64,000 nucleotides of DNA, taken from contig NZ_CP051131.1 in the NCBI RefSeq assembly GCF_013378075.1, positions 1,054,001 to 1,118,000 on the forward strand, written 5' to 3'. A program made the translations under genes and the position numbers. How positions within the stretch are numbered: position 1 is the stretch's first letter; each line of letters begins with the position of its first letter. This stretch comes from Parasphingopyxis algicola (GTDB lineage: Bacteria > Pseudomonadota > Alphaproteobacteria > Sphingomonadales > Sphingomonadaceae). Shown in pieces: positions 1 through 7,943 of the stretch. The notes beneath the pieces are model-generated. The model was not told the origin of the DNA. It ran no database searches and was given only the letters and a program-made list of their open reading frames with translations.

Positions 1-2036
1 TCGACATGGGAGAAGCGGGTCGCGCTGCCTGTATCGTTGGCGCGCACTTCGCGCCAGCTGAGTCGGCCAATATCGTCATAGCCGGAGACGACCGACTGGG
101 CGACGGAAAAGGCGTTCCAGGCGCTCTGGCTCGTTCCGGTTACCGTGCCGTAATCGGCGCGCGTGACATTGCCGTTATCGTCATAGACAAAGCGCTGGGC
201 GAGGCTGCGCTGCGCGGCCGCGCCGTCGGGATCGGGCGCGATCATGCCTTCGAGCTGGATCCCGGCATTGTAGCGATAGGTGGTCGTGCGGAAGCTGCCG
301 GTCGCATATTCCTCGGCCTCGGTCAGCACATTGCCGAACGGATCATAGGTGTAGCGCGTATCGCGTTCGAGCGAGCCGTTGCCGGCGCGCACGGTGATTT
401 CCTCGGGCAGGAGATTCGTCGCCGGCGCGCCACCCGCGCCATAGTCGAACAGGATTTCGAGTTGGTCGGCGGTGTCGTTGCAGGTCAGATATTCGCCTGT
501 GGCGCACGACAATGCCTGGGTCAGCCGCCACACGGGCGTGGCTGCCGGGAAGATAGTGCTCGATGCGGAGGTCCGATACCGTGCATATTGCTGCTCATGA
601 TTATACACTGTCGCCGGTCGCGGAGCGAGGCCGGCGCCGTCCGGATCGGGCAGGGTGACAACCTCAAGCCCTCCGTGAATCTGGTCCCACACATAGTTTG
701 TGACATTGCCATTGGCGTCCGTTGTCGTGGACGGCCGGTTGCAGGTTGCGAGGCTGGTGCAGGGATAAGTCGCCGACGTAAAGATAGTCGATCCGCCGGA
801 ACCAGGCTTGGGTACACGGGCAGTAGACGTGATATTGCCGTTACCGTCATAGGTGTAATTGACATAATTTCCTTCGGGCGCGGTGATCCGAATGAGCCGG
901 CCCGCGCTGTCATATGCGTAAGTCGTTTCGTCTCCCGCGCCATTGGTTACGGAACTCGGCCTGTCCGACGTGCCGCTCGCGCCGAAAACTACGGCTACAT
1001 TACCGCCCGCCGGCGGATTGACCGTCGTCGTCAGGATGTTGTTCGCTAAGTTGTACGCGTAGGTCCATACGCCTGCGCCATTGTCGTACCGAGAAACCCG
1101 ACCATTGGAATCATAGTCGATATCGATAGGCGCGTCGCCGATCTCGGGTCGCGTGATTGTATCTATACGCTCTTGGGCATCGAGAGTTACTGTCGTGGTC
1201 CGGCCCAGATTGTCGGTCGCTGAAATATCGGAGCCCGAATAATTGAACGTCATCTCGGGCCAGTCTTGCGTCAACCCGCCGCAATCATTGGCGGTCGGAT
1301 TGCAATAATCCACGGCATTGTTGATCGCGATGGCACCGGTCACACGATTGAATTCTTGCAATTCGAGCAGGTTTGTCACTGTGTCCGAAGCATAATCCAC
1401 ATGAAGCTGATAGCCGAGATTATTGGTTATCGATTGCACCCGATTGAGACGATAGGTCTGGGGGGTGATGATCGTTATCGTAAACGTCTGATCGAGATTA
1501 TGAAAAGTCGTTTCGATGCCGGATGGCTCGTATGCCGAAATCACGCGTGCAACGACGCCGGCCTCGGGATAATTGCTGTCGAGGTTGGCATCGAAAATGA
1601 ATGACGTGCCGTCCGACCGTACATAGACATAGCGTTGGGTCAGGCTATTATATGTCAGCGCGGAACCCGATTCTTGGTCGGACGTGTAACTGCCGCCGCT
1701 TTCGGTGAAGGTCTCGGCCTGTCGGCCAAAACTAACCGTAAAGGTCGAACCCGTCTGCTGTATCCAGCCCAGTGTCGTGTCTCGCCGCTCCGAACCGTAC
1801 CATTGCATGGCGTATCCGAGCGCTTCTCCCGCCACGCCACCGGTCGCGACCTGGCCGAAAGCGAAATTGAACTCACCATTGGCGAGATTCACGCCATTGG
1901 CATCGATCGTACTGTAAGGATCCGGTGGATTGGCCGGTGCTTGCGCCAATGCCGGCGCCGCGAGGCCGCACCCCAATATCGTACCGAGGAGAAATTTCGC
2001 TGCGCGGCGCCTGCCGCCTGTGCCCCGAGAAATCAT
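1..2036 (-). CDS. Secreted RHS/YD-repeat protein, 3' end beyond the window
   Basis: An open frame of about 678 codons runs off the left edge. The N-terminus is a Sec signal peptide: basic residues, the hydrophobic stretch FLLGTILGCGLAAPALA, then a probable cut after ALAQ. The mature part carries scattered YD repeats: YAYDSAGRLIRI, YTYDGNGNITS, YTYDPFGNVLTEA and VYDDNGNVTRADYG. YD repeats in RHS and teneurin proteins fold into a large beta-cocoon that in some members encloses a C-terminal toxin. The C-terminus is not visible, so whether this is a polymorphic toxin, an adhesin or a wall-binding protein cannot be decided. The ATG at 2036 has AGGGGG four bases upstream. It is divergent from the mini YD gene and lies inside the tRNA-Lys island. 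Confidence 0.85.
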   Translation of the reverse strand, partial: MISRGTGGRRRAAKFLLGTILGCGLAAPALAQAPANPPDPYSTIDANGVNLANGEFNFAFGQVATGGVAGEALGYAMQWYGSERRDTTLGWIQQTGSTFTVSFGRQAETFTESGGSYTSDQESGSALTYNSLTQRYVYVRSDGTSFIFDANLDSNYPEAGVVARVISAYEPSGIETTFHNLDQTFTITIITPQTYRLNRVQSITNNLGYQLHVDYASDTVTNLLELQEFNRVTGAIAINNAVDYCNPTANDCGGLTQDWPEMTFNYSGSDISATDNLGRTTTVTLDAQERIDTITRPEIGDAPIDIDYDSNGRVSRYDNGAGVWTYAYNLANNILTTTVNPPAGGNVAVVFGASGTSDRPSSVTNGAGDETTYAYDSAGRLIRITAPEGNYVNYTYDGNGNITSTARVPKPGSGGSTIFTSATYPCTSLATCNRPSTTTDANGNVTNYVWDQIHGGLEVVTLPDPDGAGLAPRPATVYNHEQQYARYRTSASSTIFPAATPVWRLTQALSCATGEYLTCNDTADQLEILFDYGAGGAPATNLLPEEITVRAGNGSLERDTRYTYDPFGNVLTEAEEYATGSFRTTTYRYNAGIQLEGMIAPDPDGAAAQRSLAQRFVYDDNGNVTRADYGTVTGTSQSAWNAFSVAQSVVSGYDDIGRLSWREVRANDTGSATRFSHV

Positions 2037-2324
2037 GGCGCCCCCTGTCAACGCATATGTTCCGGAACCAGTTCGAAATCGGGTGATACAGCGGATCAGA
2101 CACATTCGCCGATAACGGACCTGCTCCTCCCTGTTCTTGCGATATATTGCTGCGATATCACAATATTGTCTGTTTTGCAGCGGCTGATACAAAAAAAGCG
2201 GCAAATGAAAGTCCGCTTAATTTTCGCGCTCACAAATGCTATGCGATGATTAACTTGATTGCGCGCCGAGCTCTTTCCCAAGTCGTCTGGCGGAGTTGAT
2301 TACGAAAGAGCAGGGAGGATCGAC

Positions 2325-2603
2325 ATGAAACAAGTTATCCAGTTCGCGGGAGCCTCCGCTATGCTTTTGCTGGCCTCCGCTCCGCTATCCGCTCAGGAAA
2401 ATACGACCTACACCTATGACGCTTTGGGGCGGCTGGTTGAGGTCGACGCGACGACTGATGCCGGCACGGACAGTGAAATCGACTATAACTATGACGATGC
2501 AGGTAACCGCACGAGCCAATCCGCTACGGGCGGCGCGACATCTTCAGACTGGTTTTGGTTGATCCCGGTAACGGTCGGAAAAATGGTGGTCATCCCGGAA
2601 TGA
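2325..2603 (+). CDS. Small secreted YD-repeat protein (92 aa)
   Basis: This gene encodes a signal peptide (MKQVIQFAGASAMLLLASAPLSA, cut before QEN) followed by only two YD-type repeats, YTYDALGRLVEV and YNYDDAGNRTSQ, and a short hydrophobic tail (WFWLIPVTVG). The start was chosen because AGGGAGG lies seven bases before this ATG; the frame is open further upstream but has no ribosome site there. It is far too short to form a YD cocoon alone. It is divergent from the large RHS gene and 288 bp from it. It may cap or partner that protein, or be a remnant of a larger RHS gene. The YD assignment is secure; the role is unknown. Confidence 0.75.
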   Translation: MKQVIQFAGASAMLLLASAPLSAQENTTYTYDALGRLVEVDATTDAGTDSEIDYNYDDAGNRTSQSATGGATSSDWFWLIPVTVGKMVVIPE

Positions 2604-2646
2604 CCTAAGGAACAGCCCCCTGTCTCCATCCTTCCCCTTTTAATTC

Positions 2647-3048
2647 TTAGGGCGGCGTTCTTACTGCAAACCAGTTCGGCGCGACAGTGGGCGGGCTACT
2701 GGCCAGCATGACGGCACAGTCGCCACTGCCTGGGAAGTTGACACTGAGATCGTTCCCGGAGCCAATTGCCGTCATGGCTTGCGAATATATTCGCCGGCAG
2801 GCCTCGGAAGTGAAAGTCACGTTATCGTATGTGAAGTTTTGCTCCATATTGCAGACAGTCGTTACGCCCCAACCCCATTCGAGGCGAAGGTCGTTCGCCT
2901 GCCCGCCGACAGGATTTTGGTTTATTAGAACTTGTGTGACCGGTCCCCGGCACCAGGTTGCCTGCGACGGAGAAGACATCGCGACAAACGACAAAATAGC
3001 AACCGCGGCACATCTTTTCGAAAGACGGGTTTGGAACATCATGCGCAT
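2647..3048 (-). CDS. Small secreted cysteine-containing protein, unknown function
   Basis: A 133-residue protein begins with MRMMFQTRLSKRCAAVAILSFVAMSSPSQA, a clear signal peptide. The mature part of about 103 residues has four cysteines (in TWC, TVC, EAC and GDC contexts), enough for two disulfides, and is rich in Asn, Gly and Thr. AAGGGGG lies about nine bases before the ATG at 3048, a good ribosome site. The gene converges on the mini YD-repeat gene. I recognise no family. Its place between RHS-type genes and a secreted repeat protein suggests that it belongs to the same cargo module. An immunity or adhesion role would be speculation. Confidence 0.6.
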   Translation of the reverse strand: MRMMFQTRLSKRCAAVAILSFVAMSSPSQATWCRGPVTQVLINQNPVGGQANDLRLEWGWGVTTVCNMEQNFTYDNVTFTSEACRRIYSQAMTAIGSGNDLSVNFPGSGDCAVMLASSPPTVAPNWFAVRTPP

Positions 3049-3140
3049 GTTGGAATGCCCCCTTAAGATATTCTGTTTGATCTTCTACCCTGTTTGTCGG
3101 AGAATTGAAAATCCGAAATATAGGATGCAGAGGGATCTCC

Positions 3141-3491
3141 ATGATTAGCGCCGCGTTACTGGCCACGGTATTTCTGATGAATGCCGAAGCGACAGGACAA
3201 GAAACCGCAACCGGGGCGACCAGTCTACAGTCTCGAACTGAAAATTCGGGCGTTCCCGAAGTCACAACGCGCCAGTTGGAATCTGGAGAAATCGAGCAAC
3301 GCTCGACGCGACGCTCCACTCCACCGGAGGATGAGCAACGCTCCACACGCCGCGCCGATCCGCCAGTGGACGAACAGCGTTCAACCCGGCGCGATCCACC
3401 GCCTCAGGATGAGCAGCGCTCGACGCGACGCTCCGACCCGCCGGCGGACGAACAGCGAGCGCCACAGCGCCTCGATCCACTTGGCTCATAG
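3141..3491 (+). CDS. Secreted protein with five 13-residue Arg/Pro-rich tandem repeats
   Basis: The predicted product has 116 residues: a signal peptide (MISAALLATVFLMNAEATG), a linker of about 30 residues, and five tandem 13-residue repeats that reach the stop codon. The unit is EQRSTRRxxPPxD; the fifth copy has diverged (EQRAPQRLDPLGS). The chosen ATG has AGAGGGA upstream; a TTG 36 bases earlier is a weaker option. The repeat is highly charged with regularly spaced Pro-Pro pairs, so the mature protein is probably disordered or extended. I recognise no family. It is divergent from the four-cysteine protein inside the island, 92 bp apart. Confidence 0.65.
   Translation: MISAALLATVFLMNAEATGQETATGATSLQSRTENSGVPEVTTRQLESGEIEQRSTRRSTPPEDEQRSTRRADPPVDEQRSTRRDPPPQDEQRSTRRSDPPADEQRAPQRLDPLGS
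3294..3488 (+). repeat. Five tandem copies of a 39-bp coding repeat
   Basis: Five head-to-tail 39-bp units begin at 3294, 3333, 3372, 3411 and 3450. Each encodes one 13-residue EQRSTRR-type block. Units 1 to 4 are close to each other; unit 5 differs most and carries the end of the protein. Because the unit is a multiple of three, copy-number change would not break the frame. Confidence 0.85.
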
Positions 3492-3991
3492 AGAAAGGCG
3501 CGATCGACAGGTCTCCTCACATTTACGCATGAGCGCGCAAAACCGATTTGATATGTGCTCAACAAGCCCAGAGAAATCGACAGGATAGAAAATCGAGATC
3601 GGGCCGACCTGAAGCATTGGCGAAAATGGCGGTACGCTTTTTTCGCTATTCGACCTTGTCGCTCGTGTATGCGGAGCGGACGTTACGGAACGACGCACTA
3701 AATTTCGCCAGTTCTGTCATGAGTTGTTGCGCTGCGCTTGAAGGGTTTTGCCTCGATCGGATAGTTGACGCTTGTTCAGTGCCATCGCTAATCGCGACCG
3801 AAAGGCAAGCCGTCAGATACTCCTATTGATCGGACACTTCCTTTCACAATGACGTCGCTGTTCGCCGCAAACGCCCACCGTTCGCCGATATTTACCGCCT
3901 TTACGCCGAACCACCGCCAATCCCTCTTGCCGCGCGGCGCAGCGCATAGGAAGCTATGCGGCATCTGCCCATCCCATGACGGAATGCAAAC
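3492..3991. other. 500-bp gap without a recognisable gene
   Basis: Short open frames exist on both strands, but none has a convincing ribosome site, codon bias or recognisable product. The stretch is poorer in GC than the flanking core genome. It lies between the tandem-repeat gene and the broken AlpA-type regulator. It may be eroded island DNA. Confidence 0.5.
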
Positions 3992-4206
3992 ATGACCGAC
4001 ACCGACAAAATCCTCCGCATCCGAACCGTGCTCCACCGCTCGGGCCTCAGTCGCTCGACCTGTATCGCAAGATGAAAGCGGGCACCTTCCCGCGCCAGGT
4101 TCGGATCAGCGACTATTGTTCGGGCTGGCGCGAGTCCGAGATCAACCACTGGATCGCCGATCCGCCCGCCTATCGCTGCAAAGAGATAGAGACCGAGCTG
4201 CGATAG
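3992..4206 (+). pseudogene. AlpA-family phage regulator, broken by a frameshift
   Basis: The first frame reads MTDTDKILRIRTVLHRSGLS then RST, and then changes to a frame reading LYRKMKAGTFP, continuing to GWRESEINHWI and a stop at 4206. Joined, these give the typical AlpA/MerR-like helix-turn-helix order: recognition segment R-S-T-L-Y-R-K-M, then FP, then GWRESE-x-x-x-WI. The join needs one extra base near 4058-4062, so a single-base deletion in ACCCTG is the simplest cause. AlpA proteins control excision and cargo genes of integrative elements, and this one lies directly beside the integrase. A sequencing error would give the same picture. Confidence 0.7.
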
Positions 4207-4245
4207 GCGTACTGTCCCGATACAGCGCCAAGCAGCTAAATGCGG

Positions 4246-5478
4246 TCAGGCGCGAACGGCCTGGCCAATCGGCACCACAGTCCTGTGCTCGACAATCTCG
4301 CCGATCAATCCCGCCAGCCTTTCCAGCGCATCAGCCTTTTCCGGCCCATAGTCATAATGGTCATAGGTGCCCTCGACCCCCGGGATCGCATGGCCGAGCA
4401 CCCGCTCGCTGATATCGGGCCGGACGCCGGCCCGGCCCATCAGCGACTTCGCCGTGCGCCGCAGATCGTGCAGCGTCCAATGCGGGATGGGTTCGCCGTC
4501 ATTGGCTTCGGCCATCCTTTCGTCCAGCACTCTCTTGGCTTTGGAAAAACCGTTGATCGGACGGCCGAACCGTCCGGCACAGACGAACTCGCTATCGTCA
4601 CGGCGCGGCAGTCCGCGGATCACGTCGAGCGCCAATCCGGGCAACTGCAGCTGTTCGGCATTGGCTTTCTCGCGGGCCTCTGCCGGGATCGTCCAAAGCC
4701 CGGTATCGTCGATATCGCCCCAGCGCATCTCGCTGACCTTGGCGCGGCGCTGAGCGGTGAGCAGCAACAGCTTGACAAGCGCTCCGAAAGCCCCCTGCCC
4801 TTTGCTGGCTTGCCAGAGCAATCGGATCTCATGATCGTCGAGGATGCACCTGCGGGCCCGGTCCTTGGGGCTGGTTCGCCGCATCCCGCGCGCGATCGGC
4901 GAGATGTAGCTTTCCTCACGTGCCTGATACCAGGCACATAGCTTGGAGAGCAAAGCCAGCACCCGGTCGGCCATCACCGGGGCACGGGCCTCGATCGTGT
5001 CGAGCAGGCGCGCGACATCGCCTCTCCTGATCTCCACAAACTCATGGTCGCGCCATTCGGGAAACAGATAGCGCTCGAAGATCCGTTCGATCTCGCCGGC
5101 CGAGCGCAGCTCGTTGCGATGGACATGCTGGACCAGGAACCGACGTCCCACGCGTTCGAACGTCTGCGGCGAGCGACGGGCCTCGCGGCGCCTGCGCTCG
5201 GCTTCGGCTTTGGGATCGATCCCCGCTGCGATCTGCTCCAGCCAGCTCCGCGCAATCTCGCGCGCCGTTGCCAGGTCGACAGCACCAACCTCGGCGATCG
5301 CGCGCCGGGTCGGATTGGCGCTGCCCGGATAGCGGGCGGTCAGGATAAAGGTCTTGCGGCCCTTGTCCGTCACCCGGACGCCAAAGCCTGGGACGATGGC
5401 GTCCATATGATCGGATCGCCGGCCCGATGGGGCGGGCTTGAGGGCGGCAATCGATCGGGCGGTCAGGTTCTTGCGCAT
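4246..5478 (-). CDS. Tyrosine recombinase/integrase of the island
   Basis: This 410-residue integrase has the layout of island and P4-type enzymes: an N-terminal DUF4102-like arm-binding domain (about 1-95), a SAM-like core-binding domain (105-200) and a catalytic domain (210-385). Catalytic residues visible are R244 in LLLTAQRRAKVSEMRW, H337 and R340 in LHDLRRT, H363 in VLGHAI, and the tyrosine in YDHYDY (372 or 375). The usual GE after the first arginine pair is AK here. The gene starts about 160 bp from the tRNA-Lys att copy and reads away from it. It should catalyse integration at, and excision from, the 3' end of tRNA-Lys. Confidence 0.93.
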   Translation of the reverse strand: MRKNLTARSIAALKPAPSGRRSDHMDAIVPGFGVRVTDKGRKTFILTARYPGSANPTRRAIAEVGAVDLATAREIARSWLEQIAAGIDPKAEAERRRREARRSPQTFERVGRRFLVQHVHRNELRSAGEIERIFERYLFPEWRDHEFVEIRRGDVARLLDTIEARAPVMADRVLALLSKLCAWYQAREESYISPIARGMRRTSPKDRARRCILDDHEIRLLWQASKGQGAFGALVKLLLLTAQRRAKVSEMRWGDIDDTGLWTIPAEAREKANAEQLQLPGLALDVIRGLPRRDDSEFVCAGRFGRPINGFSKAKRVLDERMAEANDGEPIPHWTLHDLRRTAKSLMGRAGVRPDISERVLGHAIPGVEGTYDHYDYGPEKADALERLAGLIGEIVEHRTVVPIGQAVRA

Positions 5479-5640
5479 AATCAGTGGCTCTCGCGGGGCA
5501 ACACTGGGGCAACAAATCTGCCGGGCTTCGCTGCTGCCCTATGAGATCGCATAGAACAGAAATCAGCGAAAATATCAAGAGAAACAGTGCCTTATTGACA
5601 CGAGATGCGCTGATCTGAAACGCAGTGAAACAGTGATTTT

Positions 5641-5690
5641 CCTGACTTTTGATCAGTGGGCCGCTGGTTCGAGACCAGCAGGGCTCACCA
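5641..5690 (+). repeat. Attachment-site copy: 3' part of tRNA-Lys(TTT)
   Basis: The sequence folds as the second half of a tRNA. It has an anticodon stem-loop (CTGA-CTTTTGA-TCAG, anticodon TTT at 5648-5650), a T arm (GCTGG-TTCGAGA-CCAGC), and the 3' acceptor strand AGGGCTC followed by A and CCA at 5687-5690. No matching 5' half (GAGCCCT with a D arm) precedes it, so this is a fragment and not a working tRNA gene. It marks the right att site of the island. Two copies of GAAACAGTG (5581 and 5627) lie in the 160 bp between it and the integrase and could be integrase arm sites. Confidence 0.8.
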
Positions 5691-5730
5691 CCTTTTTCGG
5701 GCAGTTGTGGACGGTCGGCGCGGTCGCGCC

Positions 5731-6117
5731 CTATCGCCGGTGCGTGAAACCCGGCCGTTTATAGTCTTCGACCGGCCGGAAACGTCGGGCGACGTTGAAC
5801 TTGGTGGGCTTTTCCAAGGGCTGCCGCTTGGCCAGTTCCAGCTTGCCGAGATCGATCGGCTCGTCGAATTCCATCCCGAACGACTTGTCGTTGACCCAGG
5901 CGATGCGGCCCTGCACCTGGCCGATGCCGTTGAGCATGATCGTCATCGTCTGGCCGGGCGATAGCGGGATATCGGTGACGCCGCCCAATCCCTTTTCCGA
6001 AAGGTTGCGGACACGCGCGTCTCCTGTCGCGCCGCCATCGTCCTGCAGCGCGGTTTTGGTGAGCAAAGCCGTGCGCTTCGCCCGCTCAGTTGTCCCCCCC
6101 TGAGTGTCGCAACTCAT
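5731..6117 (-). CDS. PilZ-domain protein
   Basis: A 128-residue single-domain protein with the PilZ second motif NLSEKGLGG (38-46) and the barrel strands GRIAWVNDKSFGMEFDEP (70-87). PilZ domains bind cyclic di-GMP. The arginine motif before it is imperfect: R12 and R15 are spaced RxxR, where RxxxR is usual, so nucleotide binding is not assured. The start was set at the ATG at 6117, which has AGGA upstream; the frame is open further back but reads as low-quality sequence. This is the first core gene to the right of the island boundary. The target is unknown; motility, pili or exopolysaccharide are the usual ones. Confidence 0.85.
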   Translation of the reverse strand: MSCDTQGGTTERAKRTALLTKTALQDDGGATGDARVRNLSEKGLGGVTDIPLSPGQTMTIMLNGIGQVQGRIAWVNDKSFGMEFDEPIDLGKLELAKRQPLEKPTKFNVARRFRPVEDYKRPGFTHRR

Positions 6118-6217
6118 GTCCAATCCTAATTGTGGTCGGCAAACAGCGATTTCAGGTAAGTATGGGCGTAGCAGAAGAGGGTAAAAGAAACGGTAATCGG
6201 GATGATTAATGCCGCGA

Positions 6218-6844
6218 TTATCGTGCTTGTCGGCGCCGCAGAATAGCCGACACATTGTTCGCCGGCATATCGACGATCTCCTCCAGGCCGAGGCCCGCGC
6301 GTTCCGCGCTTTTCTCGACATCGGCGATATCGCGGACACCCCAGGCCGGATTCCGGCTCTTCAGCGAGCGATCGAAGGCTTCGTTGCTCGGCGCCGTCGG
6401 ACGTCCGCCCATGCGAAAAGGCCCGTAGAGATAAAGCGGCGCGCCGGGATCGAGCACCCTCCCCGCCCCGGCCAGCAGCCCCTCGGTCGCCGCCCAGGGG
6501 CTGATATGTATCATGTTGATGCACAGGATCGCGTCGGCCGCGGCGACCGGCCAGTCCTTCGCCGCCGCGTCGAGATCGAGCGGCGGCGCGATATTGGGAA
6601 GACCTGCCTCGGCCGTCCAGGCGGCGATCGACGCGCGGGAAGCGGGATCGGGATCGCTGGGCTGCCATTCGAGCGCCGGGAACAGCGCCGCGAAATGGAC
6701 GAGATGTTCGCCCGATCCGCTGGCGACTTCGAGCACCCGGCCGGTTTCGGGCAAAATCCGGCGCAGAACATCGGCGATTGCGTCGCGATTGCGCAGCGTG
6801 GCGGGCGCGTGCCTCTTCGCACCGGGATCCGCGTCGCCGCTCAT
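6218..6844 (-). CDS. DUF938 SAM-dependent methyltransferase
   Basis: The 208-residue product has the class I SAM-binding motif VLEVASGSGEHLVHFA (37-52), the acidic strand LEWQPSDPDP and the post-motif segment AILCINMIHISPW typical of DUF938 proteins. The substrate of this family is not established. Its ATG overlaps the stop of the upstream BASS transporter gene (ATGA), so the two are probably translated together. No regulatory site is evident. Confidence 0.85.
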   Translation of the reverse strand: MSGDADPGAKRHAPATLRNRDAIADVLRRILPETGRVLEVASGSGEHLVHFAALFPALEWQPSDPDPASRASIAAWTAEAGLPNIAPPLDLDAAAKDWPVAAADAILCINMIHISPWAATEGLLAGAGRVLDPGAPLYLYGPFRMGGRPTAPSNEAFDRSLKSRNPAWGVRDIADVEKSAERAGLGLEEIVDMPANNVSAILRRRQAR

Positions 6845-7854
6845 GCGGGGCTGGGATCGCGGGCGGCAACCGGCGGAACCGCCTGCGGCTCGACCGGCTG
6901 GCGGCGCCAGATCGCCGCGAGGAAGCTGCCGATCACGACATGGTAGACGGCCGATATCGCGCTCGGCACCGGCGCCAGCGCCGCCTGCATGGGCGTTGCG
7001 AATTGCGCGGCGAAGCCCTGCGTGGAGGCGAGGCTCGAGCCCAGTCCGCTATTCTGCATGCCGACCTCGATGCTGATCGTCCGGCGCTCGATCGGCCCGA
7101 AACCGAGTATCCGCGTCATGAGATAGCCGAGCCCGAACCCGAAGACGTGGAGCAGCAGCACCGCGAGCAGCAGCACCCCGAAATGGGTCTCGATCAACGG
7201 CTTCGACGCGGCGATGATCCCGCCGACGATGAGCACGACGACGAGCACCGAGGCGAGCGGCGACACCGTCGCGATCCGGGCCGTCGCCTTCGGGAAATAG
7301 CGGTTGAGCATGACCCCGGCGACGACCGGCACGAGCACGATCGAGACCATGTTCACGAACAGGTTCCACTGGTCGATCTCGACATATTTGCCGGCCAGCC
7401 AGCCGGTCAGCACCGGCGTCGCGACCACCGCCACCAGGGTCGAGGCCATGGTCATCGTGACCGACAGCGCCAGGTTCGCCCGCGCGAGATAGGCGACGAC
7501 GTTGGACGCCGTGCCGCCCGGGCAGCAGGATACGAGGATCAGGCCGACCGCCAGCCCGGTTTCCAGCGCGAACCCGGCGGCGATCCCGATTCCCGCCAGC
7601 GGCATGACGGTGAACTGCAGCGCCACGCCGGCCGCCACGCATTTGGGGATCCGCGCGATCCGCCTGAAATCGTCGAACGACAAGGTCAGCCCCATGCCGA
7701 GCATGATCACGCCGAGCAACACGCTGACCAGCGGCTGGCCGAACGGGCGGAACCGGCCGTCCACCACCCAGAGGAAATGATCGGGTACGAACCAGGCCCA
7801 GCCGGTGCCGAGCACGGTCCAGAGCGCGAAGAGGCTGGTCAGGCGCTGGATCAC
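6841..7854 (-). CDS. BASS-family sodium-dependent transporter
   Basis: A 337-residue inner-membrane protein with nine or ten hydrophobic segments and the signature SCCPGGTASNVVAYLA (109-124) of bacterial bile acid:sodium symporters. The pattern GMQNSGLGSSLA further on is also typical. Bacterial members of this branch carry small organic anions such as pantoate or other carboxylates; the substrate here cannot be read from sequence. It is the first gene of a two-gene unit with the DUF938 methyltransferase. Confidence 0.88.
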   Translation of the reverse strand: MIQRLTSLFALWTVLGTGWAWFVPDHFLWVVDGRFRPFGQPLVSVLLGVIMLGMGLTLSFDDFRRIARIPKCVAAGVALQFTVMPLAGIGIAAGFALETGLAVGLILVSCCPGGTASNVVAYLARANLALSVTMTMASTLVAVVATPVLTGWLAGKYVEIDQWNLFVNMVSIVLVPVVAGVMLNRYFPKATARIATVSPLASVLVVVLIVGGIIAASKPLIETHFGVLLLAVLLLHVFGFGLGYLMTRILGFGPIERRTISIEVGMQNSGLGSSLASTQGFAAQFATPMQAALAPVPSAISAVYHVVIGSFLAAIWRRQPVEPQAVPPVAARDPSPA

Positions 7855-7943
7855 GCGCGTCGGGGGCCGGCTATGGGCATCGGGCCCGCATAGCGATAGA
7901 CAGCGGATGTTCCAAGGGACACCGCAAGGGGGAGACGGGGACG

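Larger units (their letters stand above)
1..5690. mobile_element. Integrative island in tRNA-Lys(TTT), right-hand part
   Basis: The right boundary is a 50-bp copy of the 3' portion of a tRNA-Lys gene. A tyrosine integrase gene starts about 160 bp inside it and a broken AlpA-type excisionase/regulator gene lies just beyond the integrase. The tRNA fragment reads rightward, so the intact tRNA-Lys should read into the island from its left end, outside this window. The cargo seen here is an RHS/YD-repeat protein and three small exported proteins. The first 4 kb is visibly poorer in GC and in codon bias than the housekeeping genes to the right. The left end and total length cannot be seen. Confidence 0.7.

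Noticed and set aside
6-1049. Long plus-strand open frame of 347 codons
   Set aside because: It is antisense to the RHS gene. The minus strand reads YD repeats and a signal peptide, whereas the plus frame is Arg/Gly-rich with no motif.
3548-3829. 93-codon plus-strand frame in the island gap
   Set aside because: There is no ribosome site, no recognisable product and weak codon bias.
5641-5690. A working tRNA-Lys gene
   Set aside because: The D arm and the 5' acceptor strand are missing upstream; only the 3' part is present.
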